Source of the DNA: Nymphaea colorata
Lineage: Eukaryota > Streptophyta > Magnoliopsida > Nymphaeales > Nymphaeaceae
Direction: 5' to 3'
NCBI RefSeq assembly: GCF_008831285.2
Contig: NC_045145.1
Location: 12,152,802-12,216,801, forward strand
Length of the DNA: 64,000 bases
The notes beneath the pieces are model-generated. The model saw nothing but the letters and a program-made list of their open reading frames with translations. It was not told the DNA's origin and made no database searches. Made by a program: the position numbers and the translations under genes. Positions 12,714-24,801 of this stretch are shown here, in pieces; position 1 is the stretch's first letter; every line of letters begins with the position of its first letter.

Positions 12714-13973
12714 TCCATTAGTGGCTTCACAATTTTTGAAGAAAAGAAATTTATACCATGGAAATATCATATCATTCTTTTGAAGAAGAGAATGATGAGT
12801 TTTTTCATTCTGTAGATGAATTAGCGGCTAATTTTCAAATTTGTTTCTGGGCGGGAATTCAAGCAGGCAGCGTGAATAGGTCTGATCTGGTTCAAGGCTT
12901 TTGTCATCTTCTAATGTATTTAACTGTTCGCGACTTGTCTCTGTTTGCAACCATAAATCTCAAGGATATGATCAGAGACTGCGGCCGGCCAACTGCGAAA
13001 GCGTGGGCGCATGGCTTGAATGAGGTCCCTGGTCATTGTCTGAAGTGGGTCCTATCCGATTGTGTTTGATCTCAGGAGTCCCCACCATGGCATGTGATCC
13101 AGAGGCAATATAGTCCCGAGGGACATAGCATTTCCGGTTAGGCTCGCAAGCCGATGAGCAGGGGTGGAGCTATAACAACTCAAGTGTAATTTTTTTTTAA
13201 TCATTTATCCTATACAAATTTGTGAAAAATCATATTTCGACCGTGTTAAAATTTTTAAACTATAATTTGGCCTTTCTCATGAAAAATTTGTGTTTCCACT
13301 CCCTGTCGATGAGAACGTGCTCATTAGTTTGATTCCTATGGGTGTTATCTTTTTGGGTTAATGAGGTAGGAGCTGTACTAAGTTGAAGGTATTAAATCCA
13401 ATGGGCATAACATAACTGCCAATGAAAGTACTGGCAAGTTTGATGGTTAGTTGGATTTAATTCTGAGTCATGCTCCTGAGTCAAGGAGATGAGATGTGGA
13501 ATGAAGTTGAAGGTATATTGTCCGCACTCCCTAACACCATGGTTGGCAAACTCGGTGATCCAACTCAGAAATCGCTTGAGTCATCTTGAATTGCTAGGAA
13601 GTGAGTCATGGTTCCAGGTTTGATCGGTACACATCTGATTTTCAAAAGAATCATGTCTGAATCACCCGGGTTGCTTGGAATAGCTGAGTCGGCTCTGAAT
13701 CACCCGAGTTTGGTTGGATACAAAAAAAAAGAAAAAACAGCGAATCTGTCACTCATACCCATTTTTTTACAACACTCATTTGCAATGATTCAAGCTCTGT
13801 TGTTAGTCAGAACTCGAAAGGAAGCTCATAGGCAAGGGTTTCGTTTGGCTGTTCATTCATCTTTTTTCTCTTGTGATCAGATAACAACACTTATAGTGAT
13901 CCAATGGGAAGCGTTAATAGTCATCCGACAGAAATCATCCAGCATCCTGGCCTCTCGAGAAGCCATCAAGCAG

Positions 13974-13975
<2 letters not shown>
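12714..13975. other. No gene recognised, left arm
   Basis: Short open frames (for example 12758-13069 and 13608-14021) have no recognised domain, and equivalent frames in the other arm are shortened. Treated as non-coding. Confidence 0.4.

Positions 13976-14013
<38 letters not shown>
13976..14013. repeat. (GA)n microsatellite, left arm
   Basis: A nearly pure GA run; the right-arm partner at 37921-37965 has a different length and interruptions, as expected for a microsatellite after duplication. Confidence 0.9.
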
Positions 14014-14017
<4 letters not shown>

Positions 14018-14491
14018 GTGAGAAGGACAGTAACTAAAAACGAAAATGAGACCAAACCCGAATAAGAGGAAAAAAGAGGGCGAGAAGGATGAGAGATGCA
14101 TGAGAAACTCATATCCTCCAATGAAAATAGAACCCATAATAATGGTTTCCTATGATGTTTTTCGTATTACTATTTAGAAACATTTTTTTCGTTTTTTATT
14201 TTTTTCATTTTAGTGACCACCAAAAGAACATAATTTTTCAAATTTCAATCTTTGAACACCACAAAAACAACAGTAAAAGCATTTTATTATAACTTTAGCT
14301 TTTGAGACCCGACTTGGACAAGTCACTGAGGCAATTCGGTAACCCAGTTGGCATCCAAACGCACGGGTTGACACAAACTTCGATCTTGTTGGTAGATTCA
14401 GCTCTCGCTAGGCCACTGACATATTCCTCTCACTCAGCAAAAGGCTTTCTAAAAAATGTACCACTGCATGGTACTTTCACATTTTTGTCAT

Positions 14492-14934
14492 TGTAAGGAC
14501 TCGACCCACTATCGGGCTCGGACTCCTAGTCCAGCGAATGCAAACCTACTCCTTAACAATTTTGGTTTCAGGCTGAAAAAAGTTAGAAACTAAGACAACC
14601 AACCATTTAACATCTCCCTTTATAAGCCCTTGAAATTATCTCACAATCGAGACTAAACTTTACTATAATACACCCCCTTTAAGGCACATGCATCTGTCTA
14701 TGTGGAACCCTAAGTCTGAATGTTGAACCGTGCTCTGATACCACCATAACGACCCAACCCACTCCTATGCTTGGGTTTATAGTCTTGTAGATCACAACCC
14801 ACCTCCTAGCAATTTCGATTTGAGCTTGAAAAAAGCTACGAACCAGGACAACAAATCATTTAACAACTCCCTTTAGGAGCATTTTAAGGTTTCTCACAAT
14901 CTTCCATATGAGACTAAACTTTTGAATTGTTACA
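14492..14934 (-). mobile_element. Compact TRIM element, left arm
   Basis: Two diverged direct repeats, 14744-14934 and 14492-14672, behave as LTRs on the minus strand. The first starts tgtaacaattc and the second tgtattatagt; the second ends gtccttaca. The inter-LTR region is only ~71 bp. It opens with a primer binding site (tggtatcagagc, minus strand 14743-14732) directly against the first LTR. Sequence beyond 14934 resembles the internal segment again (14935-15000), suggesting the remains of a tandem LTR array. No coding capacity, as expected for a TRIM. No target duplication was confirmed. Confidence 0.7.
14732..14743 (-). other. TRIM primer binding site, left arm
   Basis: gctctgatacca on the plus strand, i.e. 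tggtatcagagc on the minus strand, complementary to initiator Met tRNA. In the right arm the same site carries substitutions (ggcaccagagc). Confidence 0.8.
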
Positions 14935-15304
14935 ATCCACCCTTCTTAAACCACATGCATCCATGCATGTGGGATCCTAAGTCTGAGTGCACGAAGGTGT
15001 GGTAGAAGCAATTGGGCTATAAGCTCTGAGTACTCAAAGGGAGCAGCCAGAATTAGTTTCCCATGTAGAGGAAGGGATGGGTTGCAGGTTGGAGCTGCAG
15101 GACATAATGGGAGGTTTGGATTCTATGGTAGTTATGATGAGAAACCTTAATGCATTGAGGGAGAGAGAAAACAAAACTGCGAGGGCCCCAGATAGGGTCT
15201 TTCGTGAGTCTTTTAATTCATTTATCAGCAACTGTTGGCTGAAGAAAGTGATTTGGAATAAGGAAAGAGCAGAGATAGTATTTACCTCGTACCCTTTCAC
15301 TAGT

Positions 15305-16690
15305 AGGGATGTACACGAGCCGAGTTGAGGTCACTCGACTCCACTCATATCTTATTCAGTCCATGCTCAAGTTGAGCTGTACCAGGTTAGCTTGAGATCA
15401 ACCCGAGTAGACTGAGTCCCGATTTGAGCTAGACTCGTTTTAGTTCCTTTACCAACTGCCCATTTGACTTTACCACTTTTTTGCATTTTAATTTAAAAAA
15501 ATACATAAATAAAATGATAACCTAGATCAAACAAACTTACTTGAACAAATGAACTTACTTGAACTTAGCGATGTCAATATACTGGATTTGAATTGAATAT
15601 CTAATCAAACCGATCCAAAAAAATTGGATGTGAAAAAAATTTTAATATCTGATTAAGAAATCAAATCATATTTAAAAAATGACATCCAACAAGATTCAGA
15701 TTCGGACATGCATAAATACCTGATTGGATTCGGGTCAGATTTTTTTTTTATACAAATTTCCTATATCTAATTCATTTACATTTTGAAAATTGGAAAAATT
15801 CGGTTCAAAATTCAGATTCGGATCTCAATAAAAGAATCAGATTGGGAATGTGAAATCAGATTTTGAATTCAAATTCATATCTGTTTTTTCTTTATTCATA
15901 TTCAAATTCGAACTCGAATATGAATATGTGAATATCCAAAAAAATGGATATAATTAAGGGTATGAGGTAAAATATGAGAATTCGTTTTCATTTTTCACTT
16001 TTTAATGTCTTACCGACATTAATAAAAATTCAAAAAAGTTATTAAAAAGATAAAATAAACCAAAACAAACTAAAATATGATTATATTTTTTAGAAAGTAT
16101 TGCAAAAAAAGGAGAAAATGCAATGATTTTGATCTTTCCAAAATATCATGACAATAATTTCACTTTTTCTCATTTCTTTTTTTTTTCTTTTTTTAACACA
16201 AACAGGCCAATAATCAGACTACTGTATATATCTATATAGATCCTCCTGGTAAGTAAATATGTCAATATATCCTCAATTAATGTGAATTAACGGCTAGGAA
16301 TGTTCCTCTAGTCGAGCCAACTCGGGTACGACTCGAAGTTGCCCAGTTAAGCTTGACTTGAACTTGGCTTGTAAGTTAAACGAGTCGAGTTGGAGCCTAA
16401 ATGATAACTCAAATTTGTAAATGAGTCGAGTTCGAGTTGGAAGAACCCAACTCAGTTAAAATCATTCAACACTAATACTTATTTTTATAATTTCAAAAAC
16501 ATAAAATGGCTTAAATAAAAATATAGAAAGTTTAAGCACAAAATATATATTACGAAACATGAGCTTAAACATGCAAAGCTCGAGCTTGGACTCAGTTAAG
16601 TGAGTCGAGCTGAAGTCAAACTATATATGAGTTTAGTCGAGTTCGAGCGGGCCCAGCTCGAGCTCGGCTTGCTTTTTGTACATTCTTATT
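15305..16690. mobile_element. CGAG-rich hAT-like element with nested repeat, left arm
   Basis: It begins agggatgtacacgagccgag (about 15307) and ends with agctcggcttgctttttgta followed by cattctt. Reversed, that end resembles the start, so terminal inverted repeats are likely. Both ends are rich in gagtcgag/ctcgactc blocks. A separate GGAT/AATC-rich repeat is nested at 15563-15962. The family recurs at 57591, 59057-59272 and 61619-62326. Mirrored at about 35232-36617. Confidence 0.55.
15563..15962 (+). repeat. Dispersed gatgtcaat...attaagggtat repeat, copy 1
   Basis: Starts gatgtcaatatactggattt and ends attaagggtatgaggt, with tracts of ggat/attcgaat/cagattc between. Related copies lie at 35960-36359, 56938-57345, 58172-58640 and 59890-60325. 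It encodes no protein. I do not recognise the superfamily. Confidence 0.6.
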
Positions 16691-18432
16691 AACCGCTTTT
16701 GAGAAATTTTGTTCCCAGGATTTCATCTAAAAGGTACATTGGAACTTCATCTGGTTTGAAATGCTACTAAGAGGTTCACCATAAATCATAAATTGTTGAA
16801 GAAAAGCAATGTATCAGCAACTAGTCTTCTTGCTTTAATTTTCTACAGCTGCCAGATGATTACGGATTGGCAATGAGATTCAGATTTGGTTAATCGGGTT
16901 TCACACTCTTTTTGGGCTAATGGCTGGTTGCTGCTTCAAGTGTGCCAGAGGAAATGGGCCAATGGTTGGTTGCTGGTTCGAGTGGCATGGGTGACGCGCC
17001 CGGAAGAAAAGCAATGTATTAGCACGTTCTAATGCAAGTACCAACTTAGCCAAGCGATCAAAAATAGAAATTTAATTAATCAGGCATTGCTAAAAGAAGA
17101 CGAAGAAACATTCTAGCTAAGAACTTCACACCCTTAATTTCTTTGGTAGTTCTATGGATTTCAAGGGCTTCCTCTTGCACTGTCAGGTGGTAGTTTGTTT
17201 AGGTTCGGTTTGATTTTACAATCTAAATTTCACAAGATATTTGAGGTATAGCAATACCCTGATCATGATATATGAACTCATATATAAGGACTCTAGGGAT
17301 TCAAACGAGTTGGATTTCTAACTTGAAGTTGGTTTACTTTAATTGAATCCAGATTCTGATGTGGGTACCAAAAAAAAAAAAAAGTGCCAAATCACTAGTT
17401 AAATCATATGTATGTATGCTATAATATTTAGACCATATTCACAACTGTTTCTGCATTTTAAACTATGGTCTTTTACAGGGAGCTTGAAAATATCGTAACA
17501 TTTCAAAAAAATTAAAATCTTTAGAATTTATGAAAAAGCCGAATAAGTACGAAACTAATAAGACAACATAAAAATAATAAAAACTATTAGAAATAAAAAT
17601 AAAAAATGGAAACGATCAGTTTGTTATTAGAAAAAGTCAAAAAACACTTAAAAACATGCAAAACGCCATTTGCTTTTTCTTGCTTCATGTTTTCTCAAAG
17701 AAACAATCTTTTTGCCATTTTATGTTAGGCTGATCGAGACCAAAACCCAAATTCATATCCAGAACTCAAATTCATATTCGTTCGATTAAAATAAAAAACA
17801 TATTATTTTTTAAATGTAAAATAATTTTTTTAATATAAAATATATTTTTAATAATAAATTATTTATTATTATTCAAATAAAAATTATATTAAATAACATA
17901 CCAAACCGAGCCGAACCCCATCAAATCGACTCAGACCGACCTGTTAGGTTATCAGATAAACTGGTTTTTTGGGACCAAATTGGAAGCCAATCAGATTCAG
18001 TACGGAGTTCCATCGAGTACTCGACCCAGCCATAAGACACTGATATATTTGTCACGCTTTTAACACGTTTTTTTTTTTTTAAAATTATGTTTGTTTTGAT
18101 TAGACCATATGGACTTTCCATTGGATTCAAAGGTGCACAACCACACCTAGTTATAAATTCAGTAACTATATATGTTTATATAATTTTTATAAGTCATGCT
18201 TTCTACGTTAATTCTCAAATAATATTAGCCAGAACCCGAATTCTGAAGCAAGGGTCAGCACAGGGAGGGTTGCTCGAGTTGTCAGCATCTCCATTTTCCT
18301 CTGCCTATTTCAGAGATCAGAAATTGAATGGTTCCTCATTTTCAGTTTGATCTTTATTTGGCGTCCTTCCCTCCCATTGGGTAAGAATTGCTTCTCTTTC
18401 TCTGCTCTTCCATCTGCTAAGAAACGGATGAG
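16691..18432. other. AT-rich sequence upstream of the NLR pseudogene, left arm
   Basis: No gene. Very AT-rich near 17500-17900; a T-run lies at 18069-18080. Could hold decayed regulatory sequence of the NLR; nothing specific is visible. Confidence 0.4.
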
Positions 18433-20215
18433 ATGGCAAAAGTAATCAATGCACTTGCAGAAACAGCTACTTCTCATTTGTTGGGGGCTGTAACCATTTT
18501 GTTGGAAGAGAAGGTGAAGGTCATTTTGAATGCAAAAGATGATCTCAGGAAGCTGGAATGCTTTCAAAAGGCGATCGAGGAGGTAGACAGCAAGCCCCTT
18601 TTCAGCAATGACCGCGACAAAGATCGAGAGTGAGCTCAAGGATGCCTTTTACGATGCCCAGGACATTGGGCTTAGCAAAAGGGAGAAGGATTCGGCATTA
18701 AATAGAAAGGTACGAAAGCCTTGGAATACTCTATACTCATGCTTTAAAGAACATGTTTCTTTTCCCTACCACCTTGGTAATGAAATCAAGAAAATCAACC
18801 AAAGGCTTGATGAAATAAATAATGATAGTAAATGGTGGATTTAGGTACGATCAAAACAACACCAAAAGTGAGTGGTGAAGGTCCTGTTAGTGGTGTACAA
18901 CCACCCATAGGCAGGGAGGGTGATAAGAATGCCATAATCGAAAAGCTCTTGTTTGATGGAGCTACGCTGAGTAGTGCGCTGGATAGACATGTAGGTATTT
19001 CTATTATCTCCATGACAGGTCAAGGCGGGATTGGCAAGACAACTCCTGAAAAAAGTTATTGAAAAGAAGGTAGTCAAGAAGTATGGAAAAAGAGGATTGG
19101 GAGGTCAATGCAGATAGTGGGATTTTGGAATGGAACATGTCTGCCTCATCATCATCCTTTGGATGTGGTGACATTGTTCCTGGTCTCATATTGAGCTACG
19201 ATAACTTGCCACATTATTTGAGGAATTGTGTTGTATATTGCAGCATTTATCCAAAGGATTATGTGATAGGAAAGGATGAACTGGTCATCAATGGTTGGCT
19301 CAAGGATTAATTGAGGAAAACGAAGGGATTGATGCCAAACTGACTGCAAATCAATGTATTAATGATTTGATAAAGCGATGTTTATTGAAGAAACTGAAAA
19401 AAAGAAGCAACTGAAACTACATGATATTTTGCATGATCTTGCCTTACATATAGGTCGAGAGGAATATAGTCATGCTTCTGCTACTGAGCACACTCGACAT
19501 CTATCTCTGCTCAGCATAGACTATCCAGAACTGCTCATGCATGGTGCCTCAGGAGCAGCAAATAAGTTGCGGACATTATTGGCTGATTGGCATTTGGTTA
19601 ATATTGCATGCATTATCAATGTAAAGTGGCTGAGGGTGTAGTCATTGAAGGGCTGTGGGATCCATGACTTCCAAATTCCATTGGAGAACTTGCACTTTTA
19701 AAGTATCTGGACTTAAGCTATTCTAGAGTTAGACGGTTCCCTAGTTCAATTGGCAAACTTTGTAACTTGGAGATGTTGAGTTTGAATAATAGTAATATTA
19801 TTGAGTGACCAAGGAAATGTTTGAACACTGGAACTTAATGTATCTCAGGCTTGAAAGTACTTGGTGTTTGAGTTTTATAGCTGCAGGCTTGGGCAAGCTT
19901 AGCAATTTATGGACCTTAAAAGAGTTTCTTGTATGTGATGTAGCACAAACACAAGGGGATGCAATATTAGAGAACTACGAGGCTTGAATAAACTAAAAGA
20001 GAAGTTGTCAATAGAAGGTTTGGGGGCAACATTAAAAGCAACCGATGCAGAAAAAGCACAATTGCTTAAGGAGAAACTTGGTCTAATCAGTTTGGAATTA
20101 CACTTTCAGGCACAAAGGTGATGACAAAGTCACTAGTGCTTCGGAACAAAGTGGTGTTTTGGAGGCTTTGCAACTTCCAGATGACCTTGAGAAGTTGAAG
20201 ATTTGTCATTACAAA
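18433..20215 (+). pseudogene. CNL (CC-NBS-LRR) resistance pseudogene, left arm
   Basis: The ATG at 18433 opens a coiled-coil domain (M-A-K-V-I-N-A-L-A-E-T). The frame shifts near 18625-18632, just before E-L-K-D-A-F-Y-D-A-Q-D-I, the EDVID-like stretch. The P-loop G-Q-G-G-I-G-K-T-T lies near 19020-19045 and is followed by P-E-K-S-Y. The rest of the NB-ARC (kinase 2, RNBS-B/C, GLPL) is deleted, and the sequence resumes at W-E-V-N-A-D-S-G-I-L-E-W with Y-C-S-I-Y-P-K-D-Y. L-H-D-I-L-H-D-L-A then stands where M-H-D is usual, followed by a short LRR with stops. The LRR runs into the CACTA-type segment at ~20216. NLRs are cytosolic immune receptors; this copy cannot act as one. Confidence 0.9.
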
Positions 20216-21509
20216 GGGCATAGTGACAGATGCAGGTCAAGCGGGGACGACATCAACCCACTCCCTTTAAAATGGTACTTGTTCTCAAGGCCCAATGAGT
20301 GGGCCTCTCACCATCCAAGTCCCAAGTATCGTGCTATCCAGGACCTAACGGTGCACGTCTTCTTGCATAATCCACTGAAGAAGGCCTGCCAATATCATGA
20401 GGTTGCGAATAACATCTTCATGCTAGTCGGCAACTAGTGATTGCCTTGGTGAGGACCATAGATGAGTGCAGACTGTTAAGCTTGTTGTAGGCAATGAAGA
20501 AGGGTCATTGGACTATAAAGGGTTCCCACATAGCCAAAAGATGATGAATGTCCCGAGATCACTTTGCAAGTGTTCTTGTTTAAATTTTGCCCATGCTGGA
20601 TCATGGAGAGGTTCTCCATGATTGTCACAGCAAGCCAGGGAGGTTTCACTGTACCGGTTAAGTGCACAATTAAGCCAAGTTGCGGGCGATTGAGAGATGC
20701 TTGTTGGAAAGGACTGCTTTGGCATGGATCTGGCAAGCAGCCAATGGAAGCAACACAATTTGCGTTGTTTGTACAGCTGCAGAAAACACATAGTAGTGCA
20801 CTCTTGGAATGGCTTAATTGTCGGGCTGTGAGGCTTCTTTCGCTTGAGTTGGCCTAGGATGTTAGCGAATGTGAAATTTTGGAAGAATGTTTGTTGACCT
20901 TAGTACCTTCAATTTGATAATTAATTGTATAAAATGTCTACACAATTACAAAACCCTAAAGTTTACTCTAATTTTTGTTATTGCTGGATTACAGCGCATT
21001 GTTGCCTGATTTTTGCCTCAAATTTAGACCACGTCTAATTCAAGTTCACATATAATTATTCGTAGAATATTATTTTCATAGGTTGTCATTTGAATGCTTT
21101 TTTGGATGTTAGAATGTTTTTCATCACCTGCCTAGAATGTTTTCCGTCACCTGCCTTTTTAGCCACCCACCAAGCGTTTTTGTCGAATTGTTTAAATGAG
21201 TGGAAAGTTATATTTTACCGATGGACAGTCTTGCTGTCGATAGAATTTTACCCAAGGCCACTAGCATCTTGGAAATAATAGATTATTCCCGACGTGACAG
21301 GATGTTGGTAATAACCAATATTTACCTTTGTTTAGTTCATGCTGGTGATACCTTACACTAGACTCTTCTATCCAGTGTGTCGACGAGGATGTTTACCGAC
21401 ACTCCCTTTATCAACAAAAGAATGAAATGTTGGTAAAACCATTGCTGACATGCATTCTATTTTCACTGACATTCGGTGGCTGTCAGTAATGCTTAGGTTT
21501 TTTGTAGTG
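20216..21509 (-). mobile_element. CACTA-type segment in the NLR LRR region, left arm
   Basis: The terminus at 21509 reads, on the minus strand, cactacaaaaaacctaagca, a CACTA-type end. It is followed by subterminal repeats of (g/c)tgac/gtcagt type (21390-21490). The segment continues through short unconvincing open frames to the NLR boundary near 20216, where LRR codons stop (c-h-Y-K-G). A second CACTA end was not found, so the extent on this side is defined by similarity to the diverged copy at 52335-55150. Confidence 0.55.
21482..21509 (-). mobile_element. CACTA terminal inverted repeat end, left arm
   Basis: gtagtg at 21504-21509 preceded by a T-run; reverse of the termini at 30461 and 52961. 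The flank differs from TIR to TIR only beyond this point by short GC-rich sequence. Confidence 0.65.
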
Positions 21510-24500
21510 CTAGCTGAGCTGTTGCCCAAGGCATCCCCAGCTCCAGGCAGGCCCCTGCCCAAGGCGACCCCTGCCCAAGATGTCCCCTGCCCAAAGCATC
21601 ATTTGCTTGGCGTCCACCTACTCCCCACCTTCAAGTCAAGCCCAGCCTGGCCTCCCCTATTCTGCCCCGTTCTAGGCACAATGCCAACCCATTCTAGCCT
21701 CAATCCTCCCATCGACACATGGTTAGATTTCAACCTACCTTGCATATGATTTCAATAGATTTAATTGGGCGGCTCATTGTATTCAACGAAAAATAAACAA
21801 TGGGTTTTAACGAGCAGCCATTAAGGGGCTGGCTGCAGGGGACGATCAACCCACTTTCACCATGGCCAGTGACTCATAGCAGCCATGGTGGGGCGATCAT
21901 CATCCTCTATCAAGCCAAAGTCAAACACTCAATTACTATTTTGCAATAATCAGCTAGATCGGCCACTTGCATGCCAAATTTCTAGTCGCTTGACACTACA
22001 AATCAGACCCTAAGCAGCCCGATTTAAAAGCTGTCCATTGGGTCACCACGAAAAAAAATATACATATTAAAAGCATATGTGCATCACGATTCTCACAACT
22101 AATCCAAACTAAATTTTCTATTTTTGAAAGTTGGAAATAGTGTATTCAAACATAGGAATGAGAATAACACTGGCTTGGAAGAAAATGTTGTTCATTCGTC
22201 TATGTGATTGAATGTTTTAATGATGTATGCAAAGAAAAAAAAGACGAATGAAGCCTGAATGGTTTCCTTACTGGTTGGATGAGCAACAAATCAGACTTCA
22301 TTATCTCATCAAATCATTTCCCCAAAGAATCTGATCCACTCAGTTTATGAGTGCGGTCTATATTGTAACTGGAATATACCAATTGCAATGAGCCCGTTTT
22401 AACCTTTTCGTTTGTGAAATTTTCAGAAATGCTCGTGATTTTGAAAATCAGCAATTAATAAAAATATATAATCTTGTTGGGTTTCAAAAGGAAATCCTCA
22501 GACTTTGATCAAGATCAAAACCTCAAAAGAAATTCAATGTTTTACAAAACCCATTTGGGAATACTTATTACCAAAAATCCAATCATCTCCAAAAATAATG
22601 CTATTTTCAGAAATCAAAATTCAAGAATCATTTTTTCAAAACGTTTCTTCCTAAGGGAATTCACAAAAGTGATATTGCTACCCAAAGAGAAAATTTGTCA
22701 AAGCCCAAATTCTCCAAATTTTCAAACAAATTAATTCCTTTTGCCTACCATCTAGTAAAAAATGAGTTGAAATCAGCCTATCAAATGAATTTTTGCCTAC
22801 CATCTAGTAAAAACCTAAGCTTATGTCCCCCTCCACATCAAGGATGTGCTTGGGGAACAGTCTTATGTTTTCCACCTCCAAGATGGACTTGTGCCTATGT
22901 GGGATTAAATTTAATTATGCATGGAGAGAAATAGAGCGAAGCATGAATATACACATTTCATGCATACATGCACTCACAACATGAATGCACCTACTCAAAT
23001 TCACCAAAATCTAAGTGAATCAAGTTGGAGTAGCTTTCATGATTATGTCATATTGCCACACAAACTTGAGCACCTCACTTATTTTGACACAAAAGCACCA
23101 AATTTTCAACATGGTTATAAAACCCAAACTTTCATAATCAATTTCAAAACGATTCCATTGGATTTTTCTCAAAATCAAACTAATTTTCAAATCCAAAAAT
23201 CTCAAGCAAATTTTCATAAGCTTGACTAAAATTCCAAAAAAATAAAATTAAAAATTTCAAATTTTTCAATAAAGAAAATTCTCCCAAAACTGGACTTGGA
23301 CTGCCAATTTCCAATTTTTTAATCTCATTTCATGATCAAAACCAACCAAATAAAATCAAATTTCTCAAAATACCAAAACTAGATTCAAATATCAAAATCT
23401 TAAACCCAAAAATGATTTCAAAAATTCTGAATTGATCAGTTCCAACCATTCCAAACCCAATTGGGTTCATAAGAAATTGTTTCTCCAATAGGTTATTTGG
23501 ATTACAAGTCGGGGTAAGGAGGTCAAGTATTTCAGTAAATTTATTCAATAATATTGTCATTTCTCCTTAAAGAAATAAAAAAGAGGAGGTCCTTGGGTTC
23601 CATCACTCGGCAACAATAAAAAATAAATTCCCATCCACTGATTGCATTCCTCTGGCTGCCACTGTCTCTAGCTCACATTCATCAAAATAAGAAGGAAACA
23701 TCCGAGAGAAGGTGAGATGCGCCGATACCATTTGGGAGCCAAGGGTCCAAACTTAAGAAAAACATAAGTAGACCGTTCGAGTTCTTTTCTGAAAAGGATG
23801 TGATCATAAAGGAAGGTAACACCATGTTAAAAATAATACATCTTGAGTATAGATTCTAAAGGATAGAGATCAAATTAGTGGGAAAGATTGACAAAGTTAA
23901 TAAGTACAATATGAGATAAAGGCATATAATTTGGTCATAAATCACCAAATAAGGCTTTGTGCACATCCAACACTTAAAAAAAGAGGTATATTGAGATAAC
24001 TTTGCATCATGATAATGCAATATCAAGTTATGTTTATATACTTTATCTAAATGACTTATTATTAGTATAGATTCTTCCTTAGGCCAACTAACGGTAAAGT
24101 TTTTCTACTTTTCTTTGTTCATCCATCAGTATACCACAAATTACCACTCATAGTACTAAAGAGAGGGTTTTTCTGCCCAAGGTGTGGTCTAATTATAAGA
24201 CTTAGTCTTATGCTACTAACTAAGACCAAGCTCAGTAACATGATGACCAAGACAAATAAATATATGAAGTTTTAAAATATGAACAAACATGCAAGATTGG
24301 TTGTCCCTAATGCAATGTTGCCTAAGACAGTGATTAAAATAAGGTAGAAGAACAAACACTGTTTTCAATCAAACCTTAAATTGAAGAGGGTTATATTTGA
24401 TCCTAGATCTAGGTGAACATGATTGATCCTCCTTAATTAGTTATATGCAAAAGAGCAAATACAATCATCAAACAATGTAATGTAATGTCAATGGAGTCAA

Positions 24501-24740
24501 GTTCAAAGAAAGAGAAATGCTTTAACATAGGCAATATAGATGATGTTCAAATTAGTGGAAATGCATCAATGATAATCATAGTTAGACAATGACGGGTCCC
24601 ATCATGGTCGTCGTCTGTTTGTATTCTAAAATTTATTTTAGTTTTTTGAGTCCTTCAGAAAAATACAGTTTTATTTTAGAAATGAGAAAGAAAGGAACTC
24701 GCCTATTGGTACAGGGATTAGCCATTCCCGGTGACTTTAC
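21510..24740. other. Inner part of the left arm, no gene recognised
   Basis: Includes a GCCC/CAAGG-rich block (21520-21700) and a long AT-rich region (22050-24740). Low-complexity open frames (22474-22934, 22921-23229) resemble decayed retrotransposon leader or 3' UTR sequence. The innermost ~150 bp (24589-24740) has LTR-end style sequence (gggattagccattcccggtg). Confidence 0.4.
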
Positions 24741-24801
24741 AGGGCAAAATTGTCTTATGTTACAAATCGGGCCTGTTTGTAACATAAGACAATTTTGCCC
24801 T
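24741..24801. repeat. Perfect 26-bp fold-back at inner junction
   Basis: 24741-24766 (agggcaaaattgtcttatgt onward) is the exact reverse complement of 24776-24801, with a 9-base loop. The first base of the stem is the first base after the end of the left palindrome arm. Confidence 0.95.

Larger units (their letters stand above)
4639..24740 (+). repeat. Left arm of ~20.1 kb inverted repeat
   Basis: This arm is matched base by base, in reverse complement, by 27201-47336. Paired landmarks give nearly constant coordinate sums: 51974 for gypsy integrase and gag, 52007 at 8.7-9.4 kb, 51936 at 10.2 kb, 51922 at 15 kb, 51928 at 18 kb, 51970 at 19-21.5 kb, and 51941 at the inner end. The steps correspond to small indels. 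Several encoded peptides are identical between arms, so identity is very high (I estimate about 98-99%). The outer end is at 4639, where tttgat pairs with atcaaa at 47331-47336 and the next base mismatches. Confidence 0.97.

Noticed and set aside
22921-23229. Open frame of 102 codons, identical in both arms (28713-29021)
   Set aside because: Conservation between arms follows from their recent duplication. The peptide is low-complexity with no motif, and the DNA is uniformly AT-rich.
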